The translations under genes were made by a program, and so were the position numbers. From an uncultured Collinsella sp. (GTDB taxonomy: Bacteria; Actinomycetota; Coriobacteriia; Coriobacteriales; Coriobacteriaceae): a stretch of DNA of 14,020 bases. Shown piece by piece: positions 7,017 through 13,408 of this stretch. Each line of letters starts with the position of its first letter. The stretch's first letter is position 1. The notes below the pieces were generated by a model that worked only from the letters and a program-made list of their open reading frames with translations, was not told the origin of the DNA and did not search any database. The stretch is from positions 1 through 14,020 of the forward strand of contig CATWID010000048.1 of assembly GCA_958350755.1 (NCBI GenBank), given 5' to 3'.

Positions 7017-7142
7017 GCCCGGAGGCGAGGCCGGGCGAAGTTGCTACATGCAACACACTGACCTAAAAAGTTGTTAGGTCTCCACGCGGTTCGGCAGGCG
7101 GTATAAAACGCGGCCCTCAGCGGTGCTAAACACCTTTACCGC
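7017..7142 (-). promoter_or_regulatory. Leader and upstream region of the hydrogenase operon with several inverted repeats
   Basis: Three inverted repeats lie upstream of the first operon gene: GCCCGG (7017-7022) with CCGGGC (7031-7036); GACCTAA (7060-7066) with TTAGGTC (7074-7080), perfect 7-base arms around 7 bases; and GCGGT (7120-7124) with ACCGC (7138-7142), which encloses GGTG/CACC. GCGG is repeated at 7086, 7098, 7110 and 7120, about one helical turn apart. No convincing -35/-10 pair is visible; the best is a weak TTTAGC/TTTATA on the minus strand (7125-7130 and 7102-7107). None of the repeats matches the Rex consensus as I know it. Confidence 0.4.
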
Positions 7143-7181
7143 AGATAAATGCCATATTTGATAAAACGCGTTACCAAATGA

Positions 7182-7219
7182 CAATGCCCCGCCCACGCAA
7201 TCACGTGGACGGGGCATTG
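7182..7219 (-). terminator. Terminator-like hairpin after the alpha-glucoside operon
   Basis: CAATGCCCCG (7182-7191) pairs with CGGGGCATTG (7210-7219), then after a C/A mismatch CCACG (7193-7197) pairs with CGTGG (7204-7208), leaving a 6-base loop. It starts 33 bases beyond the stop of the 6-phospho-alpha-glucosidase gene, the last gene of that operon. On the minus strand it is followed by TCATTTGG, only a weak T-tract, so termination may be Rho-assisted or incomplete. Confidence 0.65.
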
Positions 7220-7251
7220 CTCCAGGTATGCGGCCAGCGACCCTGTTGCTT

Positions 7252-8634
7252 TTACTTAAGCTCGGGCCAGTAACCCTTGTTGGCCTCGATCATGTCGTCG
7301 AGAACCTCCTTGGCGACCTTCATCGACGGCACGGTCTTGTTCAGCGTAAAGGCCTTGAGTGCCTTCTCGTACGAACCCTCGATCGTGGCCTCGACCACGA
7401 GCTTCTCGGAGTTCAGCTGCTGCATCATAAGACCCTGCTGGAACAGAGGAATGTTGTCACGGCTGATGACCTCGGGGCCGTTCTTGCCAATGTAGGCAGG
7501 CAGCTCGACCATGGCGTCGTAGGGCATGTTGGGGATAGCGCCCTTGTTCTCGCAAATGACCAGGAAGCGCTGCTTGGTATCGTTCTTCAGAGCGATGGCC
7601 AGGTCGGCAATCCAGTCGCCGTGGCTGCCCGCATAGAACGTACTCTCGTCGATCTCGCCGGTCTTCTCGTAGTGGTCGATGCCGTCGAAGAGGTTCTTCT
7701 CGCGCGTCTCCTCAACCTCGTTAGCACGGGTGCGCTCGGGGTTGGAATGCTCGACGAACTCCTTCTGCTGCAGGTAGTAGTTCAGATACGTGTTGGGCAG
7801 GTACTCCGGGAAGCACTCCATGATCTCGTACTCGCCCTTCCAGACGTAGTACCAGCTGCCCTTGGTGTGGCGGTTCTGCTCGGGGTGCTCGTCGGTGGTC
7901 TCCTCGGGCTTCTTAGACATCAGCGAGCCCATGCCCTTGAGGTACGAATCGGGCAGCAGAATCTCATGCTCCTTGATGTACTCGCGCAGCTGCGGGAGCA
8001 CCTCCTCGCCCTTGTGGCGGATCGAGGTGAACCAGCCAAAGTGGTTGAGGCCAAAGTAATCGTACTCGACATCCTTCTTGTCGATATCGAGTGCGGCGCA
8101 AACCACGTCGATGATCGCGATCGGCATGTCGCAGATGTTGATGATGCGAGCGTTAGGACGCAGCACACGGCAGCCCTCGGAGACGATGGCAGCAGGGTTG
8201 GAGTAGTTGAGAATCCAGTAGTCCTTCTTGGCGTACTTCTCGACGTCATCGATCAGCTCGACCATGGGGAAGATGGTGCGCATGCCGTAGGCAAGGCCGC
8301 CGCAACCGCAAGTCTCCTGACCCACGCAGCCGTGACGCAGCGGAATCTTCTCGTCCTGCTCGCGCATGGCGTAGCCGCCCACGCGCATCTGGGCAAACAC
8401 GAAGCTCGCGTCGGTAAAAGCCGTCTTTTTGTCGGTGGTCACCGTGAGCTTGATGTCCAGGCCGAGGTCCTCGTGCAGAATCCAGTCCACGAGCACGCCG
8501 ATCTTGCGCTGGCGCTCCTCGTTGATGTCGTACAGACGAATCTCGTCAACGTCGAGCTCGTCCTTGCGCAGGGCGATGGACTTGACGATGCCGGGGGTAA
8601 AGGTGGATCCGCCACCACACAGAGTAATGATCAT
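7252..8634 (-). CDS. glvA: GH4 6-phospho-alpha-glucosidase (maltose-6'-phosphate hydrolase type)
   Basis: A 460-residue cytoplasmic enzyme of glycoside hydrolase family 4, which cleaves phosphorylated disaccharides by an NAD- and divalent-metal-dependent redox mechanism. Visible motifs: the NAD-binding N-terminus LCGGGSTFTPG (5-15), RVGGYAMREQDEKIPLRHG (84-102), VGQETCGCGG (104-113), NYSNPA (143-148), ICDMP with metal-ligand Cys168, and NHFGW with metal-ligand His198. The overall sequence, including the ending VEANKGYWPEL, is close to Bacillus GlvA/MalA, favouring alpha over beta linkages. The ATG at 8634 follows AAGGAG at 9-base spacing and starts 3 bases after the PTS gene. The product would be glucose plus glucose 6-phosphate from maltose 6'-phosphate. 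The exact disaccharide (maltose, trehalulose, isomaltose) is not decided by sequence. Confidence 0.93.
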   Translation of the reverse strand: MIITLCGGGSTFTPGIVKSIALRKDELDVDEIRLYDINEERQRKIGVLVDWILHEDLGLDIKLTVTTDKKTAFTDASFVFAQMRVGGYAMREQDEKIPLRHGCVGQETCGCGGLAYGMRTIFPMVELIDDVEKYAKKDYWILNYSNPAAIVSEGCRVLRPNARIINICDMPIAIIDVVCAALDIDKKDVEYDYFGLNHFGWFTSIRHKGEEVLPQLREYIKEHEILLPDSYLKGMGSLMSKKPEETTDEHPEQNRHTKGSWYYVWKGEYEIMECFPEYLPNTYLNYYLQQKEFVEHSNPERTRANEVEETREKNLFDGIDHYEKTGEIDESTFYAGSHGDWIADLAIALKNDTKQRFLVICENKGAIPNMPYDAMVELPAYIGKNGPEVISRDNIPLFQQGLMMQQLNSEKLVVEATIEGSYEKALKAFTLNKTVPSMKVAKEVLDDMIEANKGYWPELK

Positions 8635-8637
8635 TGT

Positions 8638-10254
8638 TTACTGCTCCTTCTCAATTGCGTTTTCGACCTTGTCGCGCATCTCGGCGACCTTCATGCCAAA
8701 GATGATCTGGATATTGTTGCCGTTACGGTTGATGCCGCTGTTAGGCACATGGTTGATGAGGTTCTCATCGATGAGGTCCGGGTTCTTAACGTTCACGCGA
8801 AGACGCGTAAAGCAGTTCTCGAGCTCCTCGATGTTGTCCTTGCCGCCAAGACCTGCGACCAGGTCGGCAATACTTGCATCGACGCCCTCTGCGGGAGCTG
8901 CGGCAACAGCGCCCTGCTTCACCGCGACAGACGCGGCGGCCTCGCCCTCGGCAACGGACTCGGCGAGCTCGGACTCCTCCTCGCGGCCAGGCGTGTGGAG
9001 GTTGAGCTTCTTAATAAGGAAGGTGAAGAGGAAGAAGTACAGGGCGGCGTTGACGACTCCAAGCACCAGCATAACCGGCCAGTTGGTCTTATCGACACCA
9101 AGAACCAGGTTGGAAACCACGATGTTGATGATGCCGCCTGCAGTCGAAGCGGGCACGGAGAGAACCTTGAGCAGGACCAGGAAGATACCGGAAAGAACCG
9201 AGTGAACGACAAAGAGCACGGGAGCGGCAAAGACAAAGAGGAAGTCCATGGGCTCGGTGACACAGGAGAGCACGGCGGTGATGATCAGCGGGATGATAAC
9301 GGCCTTGGTCTTATCCTTGTTCCCCTTGTAAGCGGTGAAGATAAAGGCGAGACCGATACCGATGTAGGGCCACAGGTTGTTGAAGGTGTAGCTGTTGAAG
9401 TAGGTGCTATCGGAGAAGGGCTGGCCCGTCATTGCCATCTCGGCGACACGGATGGGATAGGCGCCGGCGATAACCTGATCACCCAGCGTCAGGGTGCCAC
9501 CCACATCGGAGAACTGGAACGGGGTGTAGATGAGGTGATGCAGACCGGTAGGAACGAGCAGCTTGTTGAGCATGCCGTAGATAAACAGACCGATGTTGCC
9601 CGACTCCTTAATGATGCCGGCAACGGAGGAGATGGCACCCTGAACCGGAGGCCAAACGATGCAGAAGCCAGCACCCATGATCCAGGAAATGATGATCATG
9701 ATCAGGAACGGAAAACGAACGCCCGAGAACATCGAAAGGGCAATGGGGAACTGCTTGTTCGAGTACTTGTTGAACACGGCACCGGTGATGCAACCAAGAA
9801 TGATGCCGCCAAACACGCCGGTATCGAGCACCTGAATGCCCATAACGGTGCTCTGGCCGGTTCCGGTAAGACCGAGCATGCCGCTCGCTTCGGCAAGAGA
9901 GCCGGTGGCGTTGAGCACGATGTTGTTAGCCTGCAGGAACAGGAAGAACGACATCAGGGCAATCAGCGAAGCATGGCCCTTGTTCTTCTTTGCCATGGCG
10001 CCGGCGATGCCCACGCAGAACAGAATCGAGAGGTTGTTGATGATAAACATCAGCGACTGATAGACAACGGCGCCCACAAGCTGGAACGGACCGGAGCCCA
10101 GCACAGGGATCACGGCGCAGATGGTCTTGTTGGTCAGAATAATGCCCACGATGAGCAGAATGCCGGCAACCGAGAGATACATCATCGGCTGAACGATTGA
10201 CTTCGCGAACACCTCCAACGGCGCTTTGAAATTGAACTTCTTTTTTGCGGTCAT
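8638..10254 (-). CDS. PTS alpha-glucoside transporter, fused IIC-IIB subunits
   Basis: A 538-residue membrane permease of the glucose/maltose PTS class. Residues from about 20 to 430 form the IIC domain with many hydrophobic helices and family landmarks such as TGLHHLIYTPFQF, NLWPYIGIGLAFIFT and VTEPMDFLFVFAAP. After an Ala/Glu-rich linker (about 435-465) comes IIB with its phosphocysteine in LENCFTRLRV (Cys481). Sugar is imported and phosphorylated at Cys481's expense, the phosphate arriving from the IIA protein encoded two genes upstream. The ATG at 10254 has GGGGAG 7 bases upstream; an upstream in-frame extension lacks a ribosome-binding site. With the GH4 6-phospho-alpha-glucosidase 3 bases downstream, an alpha-glucoside such as maltose is the likely substrate, as for GlvC/MalB. 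Confidence 0.94.
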   Translation of the reverse strand: MTAKKKFNFKAPLEVFAKSIVQPMMYLSVAGILLIVGIILTNKTICAVIPVLGSGPFQLVGAVVYQSLMFIINNLSILFCVGIAGAMAKKNKGHASLIALMSFFLFLQANNIVLNATGSLAEASGMLGLTGTGQSTVMGIQVLDTGVFGGIILGCITGAVFNKYSNKQFPIALSMFSGVRFPFLIMIIISWIMGAGFCIVWPPVQGAISSVAGIIKESGNIGLFIYGMLNKLLVPTGLHHLIYTPFQFSDVGGTLTLGDQVIAGAYPIRVAEMAMTGQPFSDSTYFNSYTFNNLWPYIGIGLAFIFTAYKGNKDKTKAVIIPLIITAVLSCVTEPMDFLFVFAAPVLFVVHSVLSGIFLVLLKVLSVPASTAGGIINIVVSNLVLGVDKTNWPVMLVLGVVNAALYFFLFTFLIKKLNLHTPGREEESELAESVAEGEAAASVAVKQGAVAAAPAEGVDASIADLVAGLGGKDNIEELENCFTRLRVNVKNPDLIDENLINHVPNSGINRNGNNIQIIFGMKVAEMRDKVENAIEKEQ

Positions 10255-10293
10255 AGCGGTACTCCCCTTCCTTTTCCGCAAATTAAGACAGAT

Positions 10294-10346
10294 GTGCCCT
10301 GGACAAGACCGTGAGCCTTGCCTTATATCAATCGATGTGTGGGCAC
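10294..10346 (-). promoter_or_regulatory. Hairpin between antiterminator and PTS genes
   Basis: GTGCCC (10294-10299) and GGGCAC (10341-10346) are perfect inverted arms in the 99-base gap ahead of the PTS IIC-IIB gene. Within the loop, CAAG (10303-10306) can pair with CTTG (10317-10320). On the minus strand the structure is followed by ATCTGTCTTAATTT, moderately T-rich, so it could be an internal attenuator or an mRNA-processing site separating regulator from transporter. It does not match the RAT consensus of LicT/SacY targets. Confidence 0.35.
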
Positions 10347-10353
10347 GTTATGC

Positions 10354-11220
10354 CTAGAGACCAGGTTCTCCAAGCAGGTTAACAATGTGATATGCGAGAT
10401 AACTCTTCTCGGCATCGGTAACGACAACGTTATAGGTAGACGCTAAGTGGTCGGCAATTGACTCCGCACACGAGAACGCCCTCGGATACGCCGTTTCATC
10501 GATACGGAACAGCGCGTCGCCATTGACCTGCCCCGCCGCGGGATCGAGCGCCCGCTGCGCAAAAAACTGCAGATGGCGAACGAAACGCTCGTACGGCAAC
10601 GAGGTGACGTCAAGGGTCGTGGCATAGTGCTCGGAAACAATCGCGAGCACGTCGCGAACAAGCTGGACCGAAACAATCAGACGGTCAGAGCGCTGCGGCA
10701 TGGTGGCGTTGACGATATGCAGCGTAATAAAACCCTGCTCTTCTTCGCTCATCTGGATGCCCATATACTCCTTGATAATCTGCAGCGCACGGCCCGCAAG
10801 CGCGTACTCCTTGCGATAGAACTGCTGGATCTCGAGCAGCAACGGATTCTCGCAGGGGACGCCCTTGCGCTCGCGCTCCAAAGCAAGGCTGATATGGTCT
10901 GCAAGAGCAATGAGAATCTTGTCGTTGACATCAACATTGAGCTCTCGACGGAGCATCTGAACGATGTCCTCGGAAATCACGAGGTTAACGGTGGGGATGG
11001 ACTCCAAAAGATGTGCCAAGCGGTCAATCGTACGCGAATCCTGAGAAGTGCCCTCCTGCAGCGCATAGGTCTTTTCGACCGATGCTTCATCGATAGCGTC
11101 GCCGGCATGACGGCCAAAGCAGAGGCCTCGACCGATGACAATGAACTCGGAGCCATCGTCCGAAGTGACCATTGCGACGTTATTGTTGAAAACTCGCTTG
11201 ATAACCACGGTACCCACCAC
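10354..11220 (-). CDS. LicT/BglG-type transcriptional antiterminator with PTS regulation domains
   Basis: A 288-residue RNA-binding regulator. Residues 5-58 are the CAT-RBD domain (VIKRVFNNNVAMV, then IVIGRGLCFGRHAGD), followed by PRD1 (about 64-170) and PRD2 (about 175-288). Conserved PRD histidines are present: H109 (ADHIS) and H168 (TLHIV) in PRD1, H216 (RHLQFF) and H278 (AYHIV) in PRD2. In this family IIB phosphorylates PRD1 to switch the protein off without sugar, HPr phosphorylates PRD2 to activate it, and the active dimer binds a RAT hairpin to stop a terminator forming. The start is uncertain: GTG at 11220 lies 9 bases after the IIA stop but lacks a good ribosome-binding site; GTG at 11217 or 11208 is possible. 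Its position inside the operon fits autoregulation through the leader at 11765-11851. Confidence 0.92.
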   Translation of the reverse strand: MVGTVVIKRVFNNNVAMVTSDDGSEFIVIGRGLCFGRHAGDAIDEASVEKTYALQEGTSQDSRTIDRLAHLLESIPTVNLVISEDIVQMLRRELNVDVNDKILIALADHISLALERERKGVPCENPLLLEIQQFYRKEYALAGRALQIIKEYMGIQMSEEEQGFITLHIVNATMPQRSDRLIVSVQLVRDVLAIVSEHYATTLDVTSLPYERFVRHLQFFAQRALDPAAGQVNGDALFRIDETAYPRAFSCAESIADHLASTYNVVVTDAEKSYLAYHIVNLLGEPGL

Positions 11221-11229
11221 AAGAATTTA

Positions 11230-11739
11230 CTAGGAAAGCCAGACGACAGGCTCTTTAACAGCAACAGGGCCGGAAGCGTGCTCACGAAGAGTCGAGTTCT
11301 CCGAACGCTCGCACACGATAACGAAGACCGTGGGATCGAAGCCGGCGGCGCGGACCGCGTCGAAATCGACCTCGACGAGGGGCTGGCCCGCGTCGACATG
11401 GTCACCCTGAGCAACAAGCGCATGGAAGCCCTTGCCCTCAAGTTTAACAGTGTCGATTCCGATATGCAGCATCACCTGAGCAGAGCTGTCGTCGGACATG
11501 ATACCCAGCGCGTGCTCGGTCGGGAACAGCGCCGCGACGGTACCGGAGACAGGAGCGCACACCGTTCCCTCTTGGGGAACTACGGCAACGCCATCGCCCA
11601 CGGCACGGCTGCTAAAAGCGGGGTCATTGGTTTTTTCCAGATGAACAAGCTCGCCGGAAACGGGAGCGAGGATTTCGAACTCGGAAGTTGCAGTCTTCTG
11701 CTCATCCGAACCGCCCATCAGGCGAGAAAAGAAACCCAT
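11230..11739 (-). CDS. PTS glucose-family IIA protein
   Basis: A 169-residue soluble phosphocarrier, first gene of the alpha-glucoside operon. The core is a typical IIA-Glc (Crr-like) beta sandwich: ILAPVSGELVHLE (23-35), DGVAVVPQEG (49-58), CAPVSGTV (61-68), then PTEHALGI with His76 and VMLHIGIDTVKL with His92, the two active-site histidines (equivalent to E. coli H75 and H90). It passes phosphate from HPr to the IIB cysteine of the transporter encoded downstream. The ATG at 11739 is chosen since AAGGGA lies about 9 bases upstream; a longer start at 11754 (MKGHATMGFF) has no ribosome-binding site. In actinobacteria-like genomes it might also serve other glucose-family transporters. Transcription is probably set by the leader structures just upstream. 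Confidence 0.93.
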   Translation of the reverse strand: MGFFSRLMGGSDEQKTATSEFEILAPVSGELVHLEKTNDPAFSSRAVGDGVAVVPQEGTVCAPVSGTVAALFPTEHALGIMSDDSSAQVMLHIGIDTVKLEGKGFHALVAQGDHVDAGQPLVEVDFDAVRAAGFDPTVFVIVCERSENSTLREHASGPVAVKEPVVWLS

Positions 11740-11764
11740 GGTGGCATGTCCCTTCATAAATATA

Positions 11765-11827
11765 GCCCAACCAAAATCAAGCGAATGCGTCCATAGAGAC
11801 ACATCCGTTCAAAGACTTTGGTTAGGC
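11765..11827 (-). terminator. Leader terminator of the alpha-glucoside operon
   Basis: Read on the minus strand, 11817-11827 pairs with 11765-11775 over 11 positions with one G-U. Inside, 11798-11807 pairs with 11782-11791 over 10 positions with G-U pairs and a 6-base loop. The helix ends in TATATTTAT just ahead of the IIA ribosome-binding site, as expected of an intrinsic terminator in a leader. Its upstream arm shares bases 11820-11827 with the RAT-like element, so both cannot form together. Confidence 0.6.
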
Positions 11828-11851
11828 CCACGTCCGAGGGACTCGGTAACC
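11820..11851 (-). promoter_or_regulatory. RAT-like antiterminator hairpin
   Basis: On the minus strand this 32-base element begins GGTTA (11847-11851) and ends TAACC (11820-11824), complementary, with an inner stem CCGAG (11842-11846) / CTCGG (11834-11838) around a 3-base loop; the 9 bases ACGTGGGCC on one side form an asymmetric internal loop. Size (about 30 bases), GG..CC ends and asymmetric internal loop resemble RAT sites bound by LicT/SacY proteins, although the base sequence differs from the Bacillus consensus. It lies about 20-50 bases after the predicted transcription start and ahead of the terminator. Confidence 0.55.
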
Positions 11852-11876
11852 TTCCGCATTTCTTTTTATGGGAGCT

Positions 11877-11904
11877 ATTGTAGACAAGCCCAAAGCCAGA
11901 ACAA
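11877..11904 (-). promoter_or_regulatory. Predicted promoter of the alpha-glucoside operon
   Basis: On the minus strand TTGTTC (11899-11904) and TACAAT (11877-11882) are separated by 16 bases and match -35 and -10 consensus at 4 and 5 of 6 positions. Transcription would start near 11870 and give a leader of about 130 bases containing the RAT-like hairpin and terminator. Confidence 0.6.
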
Positions 11905-11921
11905 TCATTATGACCGGTGAG

Positions 11922-11950
11922 CGGTATTTTTTCTTCGATAAACGGTATTT
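11922..11950. repeat. CGGTATTT direct repeats upstream of the PTS promoter
   Basis: CGGTATTT occurs at 11922-11929 and 11943-11950, 21 bases apart (two helical turns), starting 18 bases upstream of the predicted -35 box. The placement fits binding of an activator to one face of the helix, but two 8-base words are weak evidence. Confidence 0.35.
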
Positions 11951-11953
11951 AAG

Positions 11954-12007
11954 CGGCACTTGGGGACGTTCCTTTTCTGCCGGCACCCAGGGACACTCCT
12001 TGCAGCA
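11954..12007. repeat. Second GGGGAC-core repeat pair
   Basis: Two head-to-tail units of 27 bases, 11954-11980 and 11981-12007, both begin CGGCAC and continue with a GGGGAC/GGGAC block, a TCCTT block and TGC. The first contains TTGGGGACGTTCCTT, which matches the core at 486-499 in all but one base. The pair fills the gap between the EFR1 stop codon and the PTS upstream region and holds no gene. Confidence 0.7.
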
Positions 12008-12019
12008 ATTTCGCATGCG

Positions 12020-12781
12020 TTAGATGAAGAGCTCGCATTCCTTCCGCACGACGCAAACCTTGCTCAGCATCTGGGAAACAGCGGATAGCTCGTTGGGATC
12101 AAGCTCGCGAGCGCCTCGCGGGCATACGGCGATGCAGCGCATGCAGGAGATGCACGCCTCGCCAGCTGCTCGTTTGGGGTCACCCTTGTCGATAGCACAA
12201 ACGGGGCACGCCGCGGCGCATGCACCGCAGGAGACGCAATCCTCTGTTGCCTCAGGTGCCATGCGGTGACCTCTGGCTTGTTTATAAGGACGATTGCCGG
12301 GAATAGAGGGCTCGGATGTATCCTCAGCCAACAGCTTTTGCTGAATTTGCTGCGCAAACTCTGCGAGCTGCGCCGCATCCTGCGCATCCGGACGACCGGC
12401 AGCAAACTGTCGCGCAATGGAATGTTCTGCAATGGCTGCAACTGCCGCGATTACCCGGAATCCCGCATGCTTCGCAACGTCCTCCAGCTCTACGAGCGTG
12501 TCCTCAAACGCGCGGTTTCCGCAGACGCACACCAGAACGGCCCGCGCTCCGTTGCCGTGAACCATGTTCAGTCGGTCGACCGCCACGGCAGGGACTCTGC
12601 CGGCATACGCCGGCACGGAGATAACAGCCACGTCGTCCTTCGTCATCGAGACCTCGTGGAAATCCAACCCGCTATCGGTCAGATCGACGGTAACGGTATT
12701 ATTGTCCAGCGCCCCGGCCACAAGGCCAGACACCTTCCGCGTTCCACCCGTCGGACTAAACACAATTTCGAATACGCTCAT
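12020..12781 (-). CDS. EFR1-type protein: flavodoxin-like domain plus 2x[4Fe-4S] ferredoxin
   Basis: A 253-residue soluble electron carrier. Residues 1-150 look like a flavodoxin: beta strand FEIVFSPTGGTRKV with the phosphate-binding loop SPTGGTRK (9-16), then VAVISVPAYAGRVPAVAVDRL and ARAVLVCVCGNRAFEDTLVEL. A variable linker follows (about 150-175). Residues 180-222 carry two [4Fe-4S] motifs, CVSCGACAAACP (C182/185/188/192) and CISCMRCIAVCP (C210/213/216/220). This combination is known as the EFR1 family; its partners are generally undefined. The ATG at 12781 follows GAGAGGG at 7-base spacing. It is monocistronic as far as visible, flanked by repeats on one side and a gene-poor region on the other. 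It could exchange electrons with the hydrogenase system, but nothing in the sequence links them directly. Confidence 0.9.
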   Translation of the reverse strand: MSVFEIVFSPTGGTRKVSGLVAGALDNNTVTVDLTDSGLDFHEVSMTKDDVAVISVPAYAGRVPAVAVDRLNMVHGNGARAVLVCVCGNRAFEDTLVELEDVAKHAGFRVIAAVAAIAEHSIARQFAAGRPDAQDAAQLAEFAQQIQQKLLAEDTSEPSIPGNRPYKQARGHRMAPEATEDCVSCGACAAACPVCAIDKGDPKRAAGEACISCMRCIAVCPRGARELDPNELSAVSQMLSKVCVVRKECELFI

Positions 12782-12924
12782 CGAGGCACCCTCTCCCTAC
12801 GCCCGGCAACGCGTCAAGCTGTTTTCACATTCAGACAGAGTATACGGCGCATGAGGGGGAGCTCCCCGTTTTGGTGCGCCAGGCACCCCAATGCACCCAC
12901 CCTACGCTGTCTGCCTCTTCGTTT

Positions 12925-12960
12925 TGTATAAATTACGGTACAGATTGTATATATTTACGG
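12925..12960. repeat. AT-rich direct repeats, 21 bases apart
   Basis: TGTATAAATTACGG (12925-12938) and TGTATATATTTACGG (12946-12960) are near-identical and start 21 bases apart. They are the most AT-rich stretch in this GC-rich region and lie about 145 bases upstream of the EFR1 start. They could be paired regulator sites or part of a promoter. Confidence 0.4.
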
Positions 12961-12997
12961 GATACCGCCGTGTTCTCCTGAGGTACCTCATCCTGGC

Positions 12998-13235
12998 CCG
13001 TACAAAAAACGGAGTATTCTGCAACGTGACCGCGCCAGCACCGCCGCGGGTGGGCAAAACTGTAGGGCGCCGTATCATTCTAAGTCCCGACATGGCGAGA
13101 ATGACGCGCCCCCTGCTCCGGAAAACGGCGAAATCTGACTCGGAACGCTCGCTAGGGATATCCGAAGGCCACCGTTGGCGACGTCGAATCATATGCAGAC
13201 AACTCGAACTGCAGAATACTCCAAAAAATGCACGG
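12998..13235. repeat. Noncoding block with terminal inverted repeats (MITE-like)
   Basis: GGAGTATTCTGCA (13011-13023) is the perfect reverse complement of 13210-13222. Outside it, CCGTACA (12998-13004) matches the reverse complement of TGCACGG (13229-13235) at 6 of 7 positions, with 6 non-matching bases (A-rich on both ends) between. The ends therefore align as one 26-base inverted repeat around about 186 bases. Inside sits a further hairpin at 13066-13110: GGCGC..TCATTCT against AGAATGA.GCGCC with a bulge. There is no transposase; size and symmetry suggest a miniature nonautonomous element or a structured RNA. Confidence 0.55.
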
Positions 13236-13344
13236 CGCACCCCATAGGACCCATTGCTGCATGGCAGGAAACAAGCCCACGGCATCCTCTAGATGCATTC
13301 CCGAGGAAATCACATTTGAACTAGCGATCGGATACGGCAAACAA

Positions 13345-13376
13345 AAGGGCCCCGAACGTAGTTGCTCGGGGCCCTT
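13345..13376 (-). terminator. Intrinsic terminator after the RG-rich protein gene
   Basis: AAGGGCCCCGA (13345-13355) is the exact reverse complement of TCGGGGCCCTT (13366-13376), with a 10-base loop. On the minus strand the 11-base-pair GC-rich stem runs into TTTTGTTTG. It lies 33 bases beyond the stop codon at 13409-13411. Confidence 0.9.
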
Positions 13377-13408
13377 GGTTCACCTCGCTCTAGCGGGCGA
13401 TGCGTATG

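Larger units (their letters stand above)
12782..13408. other. 627-base gene-poor region
   Basis: No convincing gene is present: the open frames on both strands (such as 12902-13285 minus and 12891-13247 plus) have no ribosome-binding site, no recognisable domain and are rich in Cys, Arg and Ser. The region holds a perfect palindrome GGGGAGCTCCCC (12856-12867), a small hairpin GGTGC/GCACC (12873-12887), AT-rich direct repeats at 12925-12960, an inverted-repeat-bounded block at 12998-13235 and a terminator at 13345-13376. The EFR1 promoter presumably lies at its left end but no clear boxes are seen. Confidence 0.7.

Noticed and set aside
5208..7061. 617-codon open frame on the plus strand
   Set aside because: Antisense to the flavoprotein fusion with all its iron-sulfur and nucleotide-binding motifs; Ala/His/Val-rich shadow with no ribosome-binding site.
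7182..7219. Regulatory operator rather than terminator
   Set aside because: Position just after the last operon gene and the GC-rich stem favour a terminator, although the T-tract is weak.
7228..10200. 990-codon open frame on the plus strand
   Set aside because: It lies opposite the GH4 and PTS genes, which have clear family motifs. The open antisense frame follows from high-GC codon bias, and its His/Asp/Leu-rich sequence shows no domain.
11817..12019. Riboswitch upstream of the PTS operon
   Set aside because: No known aptamer features; a PRD antiterminator gene in the operon explains the alternative hairpins better.
12902..13285. 127-codon minus-strand frame as a hypothetical gene
   Set aside because: No ribosome-binding site or domain; it runs through both arms of the inverted-repeat block, so it is more likely repeat sequence.
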